Part shown: piece after piece, positions 57,526-64,000 of the stretch
Layout of the letters: the number at the start of each line of letters is the position of its first letter
Numbering within the stretch: the stretch's first letter is position 1
Position numbers and translations under genes: made by a program
Notes under the pieces: model-generated
Databases searched by the model: none
What the model saw: only the letters and a program-made list of their open reading frames with translations
What the model was told of the DNA's origin: nothing
Assembly (NCBI RefSeq): GCF_028368935.1
Contig: NZ_JAQNDK010000001.1
Coordinates: forward strand, 1,798,001-1,862,000
Source of the DNA: Sorangium aterium
GTDB lineage: Bacteria; Myxococcota_A; Polyangia; Polyangiales; Polyangiaceae
Direction: 5' to 3'
Length of the DNA: 64,000 nucleotides

Positions 57526-57645
57526 GGCCACGTACGATACACAGTTCGCAGCGCCGGCTCCAGAATCAATTCTTCCACGCAGCTCTGACCGTCGAGCAGC
57601 GCGCGGCGATCGCGGGCGCGCGCCGGCGCTGTGCGGGGGCAGCGC

Positions 57646-58317
57646 TCAGCGGGCGGGAGCGCCCGCGCAGATCCAGTCGTTGATCGTCTTGATATCGGCC
57701 GCGGGCAAGGGTGCGGTCGGCGGCATCCTGCTCTCGTCAGGGTCGCACAGGCCGACCTCCTTCAGCTTGTTCATGAGATAGCTGCTGCTCGGCTTGAATG
57801 GCACGACGAGCGCCTGCTCGCGGGAGCAAGACGCGCTGTCCTGATCGACGAGCTTGCCCACGGCCGCGCTCGCGCGGAGGTCGAGCCCGCCGGACGGTGC
57901 GCCGGCGTTGCCATGGCAGTACTGGTTCGCGCAGCTCCTCGCCAGGATCGGCGCCACGTCAGCGAACGCCGCCGTGTCGGCGCCGCAGGCGGGATCGCTC
58001 GGAGGCGCGCCGCCGCCCTCGCCCCCGGTGCCGGCCGCCGCGCCGCCGCCGCCCTCGCCCCCGGTGCCGGCCGCCGCGCCGCCGCCGCCCTCGCCCCCGG
58101 TGCCGGCCGCCGCGCCGCCGCCGCCCTCGCCAGCGCCGCCGCCGCCCTGGTTGGAGCCGCTGCCGCTGCTGGCCTGGCTCGAGCTGCTGCCGCTGTTGGT
58201 CGTGCTGGAGGCGGCACCGCCGCCGGTGCCCGTGGAATCGTCATCGGAGCAAGCCACCGCCGAGATCCCGAGAGCCAGGCAAACGACCAATCGAAGCGAA
58301 TTGTTGTGATAATACAA
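57646..58317 (-). CDS. Lipoprotein with cytochrome-c-like domain and Gly-rich repeat linker
   Basis: 223 residues. The signal sequence ends in lipobox SAVAC (Cys23). A low-complexity linker follows, with three near-perfect EGGGGAAAGTGG repeats (nt about 58010-58125). The C-terminal domain (about 112-222) has FADVAPILARSCANQYCHGN, a CxxxCH-type haem motif rather than the usual CxxCH, then SRMPPTAPLPAADIKTINDW, typical of the Met-ligand part of PSD1-type or planctomycete-like cytochrome c domains. Haem binding is therefore possible but not certain. Function unknown; probably surface-exposed. It is divergent from the next lipoprotein gene (256-bp gap). Confidence 0.82.
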   Translation of the reverse strand: MYYHNNSLRLVVCLALGISAVACSDDDSTGTGGGAASSTTNSGSSSSQASSGSGSNQGGGGAGEGGGGAAAGTGGEGGGGAAAGTGGEGGGGAAAGTGGEGGGAPPSDPACGADTAAFADVAPILARSCANQYCHGNAGAPSGGLDLRASAAVGKLVDQDSASCSREQALVVPFKPSSSYLMNKLKEVGLCDPDESRMPPTAPLPAADIKTINDWICAGAPAR

Positions 58318-58573
58318 GGTACCTCTTCATCATGGTGTTGGTCACGCGGCGTTCGCCGCGCGAGCGATTCACGAAGAGACTAGAAAGCATGCGGACGCAC
58401 GCGACGCAATCGCGCGATGGTGGACGAGGGGGTCGCCAAATTCCAACCGTGGCAGCGGGGCCGGCGCGTTGACCTTCTTCCTGCCGACGGGAGTCGACGC
58501 GTGTCGATCAGGAAATGACATTGCGCGCGCGTCCGGCTTCTCCACCGCAAGCACGCGGCGGTAGAGTACCGAG

Positions 58574-59848
58574 ATGCGACAAACCTATTGGACCGGCCTG
58601 GCGGCGTGCGCCGCCCTGAGCACGGCGCTTGGCTGCAACGCGATCTGGGGGATCCCCGACGGGGAAGCCAGCGGCGATCCCGCGGCCAGCAGCGCAGGGA
58701 GCTCAGGGGGCGCAGGGGCCACCGCGGGCGCCGGGGCCGGCGGGGGCGGCGCGGCCGGCGGGCCCCTTGCGGAGTGCCCGAGCGAGCCGTTCACAGGGCG
58801 CGCGCCGGGCGCGTGCCAGGCCGCCGACGGCGACCACGATTACCTCTCCGATCGGGAGAATTGCTGTGTTCCCGGCAGGAGCTGCCTCGGCGGCGCCTGC
58901 AAGCAGGGCAGGTGTCTGCCGGTCGTCCTCACCACGACCAACGACGAGGAGCACGAAACGATCGGCCTCGTGGTGGAAGGGGACGGGGACGATGGGCGCG
59001 TGCTCTGGGCGAGCGGCTATGGGAACACGATCTTCGCGACCGAGAAGGCGGCTTCCGGCTCGACCGAGCCGCTGGTGGTGCTCGACTCGCTCGCGACCCT
59101 GCTCGCGCGCACGGAGGGCTCGCTGCTCATCACCGACGAGACCGAGCCGGACGTGTACCGGATGCCGCTCACGGGGAACGTCACCGTCTCGACGGCCGCC
59201 AGCGCCCAGGGAGCGGCGGGCTACCGGCGGCCCGTGGCCGGCGGCGGCTGGGTCTACTGGATCACCGGAATGATCGAGGACCCCGAGCAGGATCCCGACG
59301 CGCGCGAGGTCCCGAAGCGGATCTGGGCGGCGCGGGCCGACGCGACCGCTCAGACAGGCCTCGCCGTCTTCGACCGGGACACGTACGTCGGAGGCCTCGC
59401 GCTGGACGCCACCCATCTCTACTGGACCGAGCTGGAGCCCGGCGGGACGCACAGCACCGTTCGGCGGATGGCGCTCGGGGAGCCCGGCCAGACCGAGATC
59501 GTCGCGTCGATCCCCATCCACGACGGCGATCTCCCCGGAGACATCGCGGTCGGCGACCGGATCTTCTGGATCAGCGGCTACGCCATCCACGCCGCGAACA
59601 AGGACGGCACCGACGCAGGGACGCTCGTGGCGACGGACTTCCCCACGCGCCTGCTGGCGGACTCCACCTTTGTCTACTGGTACAGCCGCGAGGGGCAGCT
59701 CCAGCGGGTGCGCACCTCGGGCGGCGCGCCAGAGCCGCTCGCCGACAGCGCGGACATCCGGGATCTCGCCCAGGACTGCGGCGCCCTCTACTGGACGACC
59801 TGGGCCACCGAGGAGCAGCCGGCGTCGGTGATCAAGCTGGCCAAGTGA
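58574..59848 (+). CDS. Lipoprotein with beta-propeller (DUF5050-like) domain
   Basis: 424 residues. Signal sequence with lipobox ALGC, a Gly/Ala linker (about 30-66), a small Cys-rich segment (CQAADGDHDYLSDRENCCVP, CLGGACKQGRC), then six or so propeller-like repeats with the YW signature of DUF5050 proteins: VYWITGMIED, HLYWTELEPGG, RIFWISGYAIHAAN, FVYWYSREGQLQRV and ALYWTTW. Such proteins are abundant in Sorangium-type genomes and are probably outer-membrane exposed binding proteins. No catalytic motif seen. Confidence 0.85.
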   Translation: MRQTYWTGLAACAALSTALGCNAIWGIPDGEASGDPAASSAGSSGGAGATAGAGAGGGGAAGGPLAECPSEPFTGRAPGACQAADGDHDYLSDRENCCVPGRSCLGGACKQGRCLPVVLTTTNDEEHETIGLVVEGDGDDGRVLWASGYGNTIFATEKAASGSTEPLVVLDSLATLLARTEGSLLITDETEPDVYRMPLTGNVTVSTAASAQGAAGYRRPVAGGGWVYWITGMIEDPEQDPDAREVPKRIWAARADATAQTGLAVFDRDTYVGGLALDATHLYWTELEPGGTHSTVRRMALGEPGQTEIVASIPIHDGDLPGDIAVGDRIFWISGYAIHAANKDGTDAGTLVATDFPTRLLADSTFVYWYSREGQLQRVRTSGGAPEPLADSADIRDLAQDCGALYWTTWATEEQPASVIKLAK

Positions 59849-60370
59849 GCTGCGCCCCGATCGCGCTCCCGGCGAATTTGCTACGATGGTTTTACCACGA
59901 TGTGACGAAATACCCCGTAGCCGCGCCGCGCACCATCCTCTCGCCGACGCGCGCCACGCGAAGCTCCTCAACGGCCTAAGGATCCCACGTACGCAGAACC
60001 ATGCCCTCGGCCGCCGCGCGCGTCGGGGCACACTCCTTGCTAAGTTCAATTACCAATAACGAATAACGACCGCGACCACCGATTCGGCTCGCTCCGAAGC
60101 GCTCGCGCCGGTCGACGCGACGGAATCACCAGCTCTCCATCCCCCGCCGATCACCCCCGGCCCAGCGCGCTCTCCACGGCAGAGGTGGCGATATCGCCCC
60201 TCGAACGGCGTGGAGCGCGCCGAGGCGCATCGAGTCATCACGATCGAGAACGGAACGCACACCCTTCGATGGGGCGGCCTTGCTTTCCTTGCGCCTGCCG
60301 CGCGCAGGCGCGCGTGGCGCTGGTTCACATGCATCTGGCTCGCGTCGTTCGCCAGAGCGAGAGAGGCACC
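59849..60370. other. Intergenic region upstream of the kinase gene
   Basis: This 522-bp region has AT-richer islands (gaatttgctacgatggtttt near 59875 and ttcaattaccaataacgaat near 60045) that may be promoters. Long open frames through it have no recognisable product. Confidence 0.4.
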
Positions 60371-61357
60371 ATGACCCGTAACAGCGTGATTCCAGAGCTC
60401 GTCGCCGGCCGCTACAGGATGGAGCGACGGATCTCGGCAGGCGGCATGGGGACGATCTGGCATGCTCAGGATCTCGCCCTGGAGCGCCCGGTAGCCCTGA
60501 AGTTGATGCTGGACACCTATGCCTCGGACGCAGGCGCGCGCGAGCGCTTCGCGCGCGAGGCGAGGGCGGCGGCTCGGCTCGGCACGGAGACGGACTATGT
60601 CGTACGGATCCTGGATTTCGGCGTCGACGCCGCGACGCCGTACATCGTGATGGAGCTGCTGAACGGGGAAGATCTCGAAGCGCGGCTCGTGCGGCGCGGA
60701 ACGCTGTCCGTTCAGGAGGTCGCCGCGTTCCTTCCTCAGATCGCCTGTGCGCTGCGGAAGGCGCACGCGATCAGGCTCGTGCACCGGGACATCAAGCCGG
60801 CGAACATCTTCATCTCCTCCCAGGATGAGGAGGAGAGGATCAAGCTCCTGGATCTCGGCATCGTGAAGGAGCTCGGGCCGGGGGCGATCTCCACGTCCGG
60901 CAAGATCCTCGGCACGCTCTGGTACATGAGCCCGGAGCAGCTCGACGGCAAGCCGCTGGATCACCGCACCGATCTCTGGTCGCTCGGCCTCGTGATCTAC
61001 CGAGCGCTCACGGGGCGGCTCCCCTTCCAGGGGAAGACCGTGGGAGAGCACCTGATGGTGCTCTTCGAGGGCAAGGCGCCCCGCATCGCCGAGATCGCGC
61101 CGCACCTCCCCGCCGACCTGGATGGCTTCTTCGAGCGCGCGCTGAAGGTGGATCCCGCGCCGAGATTTCAGACGGCCGATGAGCTGGCCCGGGCGTTCGT
61201 GGCGATCGCCAAGGGTTCCTGGCGGCCGCCGCCTCCGCTGGCGGAGGCGCGCGGCGAGCCCGAGGGCGCTCCGCCCCACGCCGTGGCGCCCACCGTGCCG
61301 AACGAGGCGATGGGGTGGCGAGCCGCCGAGCAGCCACAGAGCAGCTCGGCCCGGTGA
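60371..61357 (+). CDS. Ser/Thr protein kinase (PknB-type, cytosolic)
   Basis: 328 residues from ATG 60371, preceded by GAGAGAGG; an upstream in-frame ATG at 60185 adds non-kinase residues. Kinase motifs: glycine loop RISAGGMGTIW, VALKLML (ATP Lys), LVHRDIKPANIFIS (catalytic loop), DLG in LLDLGIVKEL in place of DFG, GTLWYMSPEQL and DLWSLGLVIYRALTGRLPF. It ends with a short Pro/Ala-rich tail and has no membrane helix or sensor domain, unlike PknB itself. DLG is common among myxobacterial kinases and compatible with activity. Targets unknown. Confidence 0.93.
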   Translation: MTRNSVIPELVAGRYRMERRISAGGMGTIWHAQDLALERPVALKLMLDTYASDAGARERFAREARAAARLGTETDYVVRILDFGVDAATPYIVMELLNGEDLEARLVRRGTLSVQEVAAFLPQIACALRKAHAIRLVHRDIKPANIFISSQDEEERIKLLDLGIVKELGPGAISTSGKILGTLWYMSPEQLDGKPLDHRTDLWSLGLVIYRALTGRLPFQGKTVGEHLMVLFEGKAPRIAEIAPHLPADLDGFFERALKVDPAPRFQTADELARAFVAIAKGSWRPPPPLAEARGEPEGAPPHAVAPTVPNEAMGWRAAEQPQSSSAR

Positions 61358-61443
61358 CCCCCCGGACGGCGTACGCCGGGTGCTCGCTCGTCAGCGCGAG
61401 GAAGCCCCTCGATCGCCGAGACCCGCTCCGCCCCCCTCGGCGG

Positions 61444-61992
61444 TCACTGCGCCACGACGCCGAGCTGCTGGAACAGCGTCAGGTTGTCCTCGATGTGCCA
61501 GTTGTCGGTGATGCGACCGTCCTGCACGCGCAGGATGTCTGTGGCGATGAAGTCCACGGCCTGCCCGGCGCCCTTCCTGTCGCCGAAGGCGCCGGTGAAG
61601 CGGCCCCGGAAGCGCAGGTGCGCCACCACGCGATCGCCGGCGACGATCAGCTGCTCCACCTCGCAGCTCAGGTCCGGCACCGCGGCGCGGAAGCTCGTCG
61701 ACGCGAACGCCGGGCCCTCGGGGCCCTGCGGGCGCCCCTTGGGCAAGGTGCGGTCGGTGAACGTCGGCGCGATCGCCGCGTCGAGGTAGCGCGGCTCGCC
61801 GGTGCTCCAGAACGCGTAAAAGCGGCGCGCCGCGAGGATCTCCGCGTCCGCCTGGGCCCTGGGCAGGCTCGCGTCGATGACCATCGACCGCGGCGCGGGC
61901 AGGTCCTCCGCGCCGGCGCCCTGCACGTAGCAGGCGCTCGCGGCGGCGAAGAGCGAGAGGGAGAGGGCGCTTATCGACAAGGGCTTTCTCAT
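61444..61992 (-). CDS. Secreted SnoaL-like (ester cyclase type) protein
   Basis: 182 residues from ATG 61992 (MRKPLSISALSLSLFAAASA). The signal sequence ends near ASAC, so it may be lipidated. The domain has the NTF2/SnoaL fold pattern of the ester-cyclase family: ARRFYAFWSTGEPRYLDAAI, FTDRTLPKGRPQGPEG, VEQLIVAGDRVVAHLRFRGR and DILRVQDGRITDNWHIEDNL. SnoaL-like proteins range from polyketide cyclases to binding proteins; a periplasmic member is not expected to be a cyclase. It is divergent from a LysR regulator that probably controls it. Confidence 0.88.
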   Translation of the reverse strand: MRKPLSISALSLSLFAAASACYVQGAGAEDLPAPRSMVIDASLPRAQADAEILAARRFYAFWSTGEPRYLDAAIAPTFTDRTLPKGRPQGPEGPAFASTSFRAAVPDLSCEVEQLIVAGDRVVAHLRFRGRFTGAFGDRKGAGQAVDFIATDILRVQDGRITDNWHIEDNLTLFQQLGVVAQ

Positions 61993-62243
61993 GACGTGTC
62001 TCCTTCGAACGGCGATCTCGGGCGGCCGGTCGGCGCGCACGAGCCGACCGGTGGCGCCGCCAGCACGGCGGGGCGCAGCGCCGAGCGCGGCGGGCCCCAG
62101 GCCCGCCCCGGCGCGGCGACAGGGACACCTTGATCCTTTCCCCTGCGAAGGAGAACGACCGCATCGACCGAACCAGCTTTTCGATAAAGTTGAAGATGCT
62201 CGCCGGCGCGCCTACCCTTCCGGGGTTCGCCGAGGTGCGCGCG

Positions 62244-63215
62244 ATGGTCGAGCTCGAGGACATGCAGCTGTTCGTGTGCGCCGTCTCGAGCGGCAGCCTG
62301 TCGGCGGCGGGGCGCGAGCTCGGGTTCTCACCGGCGGTGGCGAGCAAGCGCATGACGCGGCTGGAGGCGGCGCTCGGCGTGCGCCTGTTACAGCGCAGCT
62401 CGCGGCGGCTCACGCTCACGGGCGAGGGCGCGACCTACCACGAGCGCTGCATGGCCATCCTCGCCGACGTGAGCGAGGCCGAGCTCGCGGTGACCGCCGG
62501 AAAGGCCGAGGCGCGCGGCCTCCTGCGCGTGGCGGCGCCGGTGGATCTCGGCCGCCAGTGGGTGGGGCCGGCCGCGGCCGACTTCGCGGCGGCGCACCCG
62601 CGGCTCAGCGTGCGCGTCAGCCTGTCGGACCGCGTGGTGGACCTGTTCGAGGCCGGCGTCGACGTGGCCGTGCGCATCGGCGCGCTGGCCGACTCCCGCC
62701 TCGTCTCGCGCCGGCTGGCCCGGAGCCGCCGCGTGGTCTGCGGCGCGCCGGCCTACCTCTCGCGGCGCGGGCGGCCGCGCACGATCGCAGATCTGGCCGA
62801 GCACGAGTGCATCGTGCTGCAGCGCCCGGGCATGCGCGCCCTCTCGTGGACCTTCCGCACCGAGCAGGGGCTCCACACCGTCCGGCCCTCGGGGCGGCTC
62901 GTGGCCGACAGCGGCGACCTGGTGCGCGACTGGGCCGTGGCCGGCCATGGCCTCGCCTTCAAGTCGATCTGGGACGTCGCCGCCGACATCGACGCCGGGC
63001 GCCTCGTCCCGCTGCTCACCGACCTGCCCGCGCCGGGCTCGGCCGTGAACGTCATCTACCCGAGCCGGCGCTTCCTGCCCGCGAGGGCTCGGCTGTTCGT
63101 CGACTTCCTCCAGCGGCGCTTCGCCGCGCACGAGGCCGCGGTGCTGGCCGCGTCGACGCCGCGCGCGGAGCCGTCTTCACCGCCGCAATCGCCTCGCGGC
63201 AAGCGGCGCGCCTGA
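62244..63215 (+). CDS. LysR-family transcriptional regulator
   Basis: 323 residues from ATG 62244 (MVELEDMQLFVCAVSSGSLS); upstream in-frame starts add poorly conserved residues. Helix-turn-helix LSAAGRELGFSPAVASKRMT and the LysR effector domain (LRVAAPVDLGRQWVGPAAAD, GVDVAVRIGALADSRLVSRR, VVCGAPAYLSRRG, HGLAFKSIWDVAADIDAGRL) are clear. A 25-residue Pro/Ser/Arg tail extends beyond the usual end. It belongs to the group of LysR proteins with short-chain or quinone-type effectors and is divergent from the SnoaL-like gene, its likely target. Confidence 0.92.
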   Translation: MVELEDMQLFVCAVSSGSLSAAGRELGFSPAVASKRMTRLEAALGVRLLQRSSRRLTLTGEGATYHERCMAILADVSEAELAVTAGKAEARGLLRVAAPVDLGRQWVGPAAADFAAAHPRLSVRVSLSDRVVDLFEAGVDVAVRIGALADSRLVSRRLARSRRVVCGAPAYLSRRGRPRTIADLAEHECIVLQRPGMRALSWTFRTEQGLHTVRPSGRLVADSGDLVRDWAVAGHGLAFKSIWDVAADIDAGRLVPLLTDLPAPGSAVNVIYPSRRFLPARARLFVDFLQRRFAAHEAAVLAASTPRAEPSSPPQSPRGKRRA

Positions 63216-63269
63216 GGAGCCGCCCCGCGGCGCGCGAGGCGGGGCCGCTGCCGGGACGAGCGGCGCGCC

Positions 63270-63839
63270 TCAGGCGTCGGCCTGAGGCCCCGCGTCGATC
63301 GCCGACAGGAACTGCTCTCTCTCCTCGTCCGTCGGGCGCCGGCCCGAGAGGTAGCGCCGCTGGTGCGCGCGGGCCGCCGCCAGCGACGCCTGATTCAGGA
63401 CCGTTATCGGCACCTTGGGCGCATACAGGCTCGTCACCTCGATCAGCGTCGTGCCGTCCGAGCCCGGCGAGAAGCGGTAAGTCCCGAGCCCCCTCGTCCA
63501 CAGCACGTTCTCCTCGAACGCATCGACGACGATGACGAAGACCTCGGGCGAGACGCGCTCTGCAGAGAAGCGCGACGTCTGCGTGAAGTGACCGACGCCC
63601 GGGAGAGGCACGCTCATCCGGACGACGAAGCGCGGCTCACGGTACGATCCCGACTGCACCTCGCACGCGGTCCCGGGGAAGAGCTCCCGCGCGCAGCCAT
63701 GCTGATCCCACCACACGGCGGCGGCGTCGAGCGGGTCGATGTTCCCGATATCGATGACGAACCGGACCCCGCGCATGCCTCGCGCCTCGTCGTGGACGCT
63801 CTCGGCGTGCGCGATCTCCGTGTCTTCTTGCTGCCACAT
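63270..63839 (-). CDS. SRPBCC-like (START/polyketide cyclase fold) protein
   Basis: 189 residues from ATG 63839, which has a good GAGGAG site; the two in-frame ATGs upstream are less likely. The pattern FVIDIGNIDPLDAAAVWWDQ, ELFPGTACEVQSGSYREPRF, VGHFTQTSRFSAERVSPEVF, IVVDAFEENVLWTRGLGTYR and GTTLIEVTSLYAPKVP suggests a beta-rich SRPBCC-type ligand-binding barrel, but I do not recognise the exact family. Cytosolic and probably monocistronic, convergent with the LysR gene. From 63840 to the window end only GC-rich non-coding DNA is visible. Confidence 0.72.
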   Translation of the reverse strand: MWQQEDTEIAHAESVHDEARGMRGVRFVIDIGNIDPLDAAAVWWDQHGCARELFPGTACEVQSGSYREPRFVVRMSVPLPGVGHFTQTSRFSAERVSPEVFVIVVDAFEENVLWTRGLGTYRFSPGSDGTTLIEVTSLYAPKVPITVLNQASLAAARAHQRRYLSGRRPTDEEREQFLSAIDAGPQADA

Positions 63840-64000
63840 GGTCGTCTCCTCGCCCCGCCGAGCGAGCATAAGTGAAGCTCCGTTGCGCATCAAGGAAGCG
63901 GCCCTTCACGCTGAATCCGCGCCGCCGCCACATCACGACGAGGCCTCCGGCGCGGCGCGCAACGCCTGTCGCGCGCTCGGCGGCGCCGCCGCCGCGCCGG

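Noticed and set aside
60050-61279. A 409-codon minus-strand frame opposite the kinase gene
   Set aside because: It has no domain and mirrors the kinase codons. The plus-strand frame has all the kinase motifs.
1-64000. tRNA, rRNA, origin, insertion sequence or prophage
   Set aside because: I looked for cloverleaf patterns, conserved rRNA stretches, transposase or integrase motifs and phage structural genes and found none.

Overview
The window looks like chromosomal DNA of a soil myxobacterium of the Polyangiales, close to Sorangium. Supporting signs are the very high G+C with strong GC3 bias, many Gly/Ala/Ser-linker lipoproteins, DUF4215 'myxo' disulfide repeats, a PilZ-like myxobacterial paralogous domain, a MYXO-CTERM-like tail, an Rhs toxin, a Ser/Thr kinase and carbohydrate-active secreted proteins. 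I saw no rRNA, tRNA, CRISPR array or intact transposase. The species is inferred from style, not from a marker gene.

Layout. 0-4.3 kb: minus-strand Rhs polymorphic toxin with a C-terminal YwqJ-like deaminase, followed 8 nt downstream by a probable immunity gene cut by the window edge. 4.7-9.4 kb: a lipoprotein Cu type II monooxygenase and a lipoprotein with 16 disulfide repeats and a fibro-slime domain. 10-17.2 kb: a giant coiled-coil AAA ATPase and a FIST protein. 17.6-24.6 kb: housekeeping-type genes (lactate dehydrogenase, MscS channel, CoA-binding protein, cupin, PA0069-type radical SAM, zinc-finger protein, DUF1801). 23-33 kb: a zone with many broken genes (duplicated radical-SAM tail, GH43 remnant, LysR with a stop, hydrolase remnant, frameshifted SDR, frameshifted lipoprotein, SRAP remnant) mixed with an intact LysR/esterase/epoxide-hydrolase unit and a secreted CE1-like esterase. 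34.6-44.8 kb: HAMP membrane protein, TerB-like protein, NFACT protein, two tandem paralogous lipoproteins, SUMF1-like protein, a CBM2-expansin and a DUF5916 outer-membrane protein. 57.6-63.8 kb: two more lipoproteins, a Ser/Thr kinase, a SnoaL-like protein divergent from a LysR regulator, and an SRPBCC-like protein.

The most notable region is 44.8-57.5 kb. A tightly overlapping minus-strand operon (Fe/2OG dioxygenase, a full-length ABCC-like exporter, FemAB/BioF2-like GNAT protein, ATP-grasp ligase) is divergent from a plus-strand set (O-methyltransferase, cupin-heme-oxygenase-like diiron fusion, PLP aminotransferase, aromatic amino acid hydroxylase), and a second SAM methyltransferase follows. 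Together these look like a non-NRPS, non-PKS gene cluster that would modify an aromatic amino acid, join it to a second building block by ATP-grasp and/or FemX-like chemistry, and export it. I do not recognise this combination as a described pathway.

A second theme is short palindromic tandem repeats inserted in frame inside three unrelated proteins (AAA ATPase, NFACT protein, aminotransferase). Large perfect inverted repeats also lie between genes at 4.4-4.5 and 17.3-17.45 kb.
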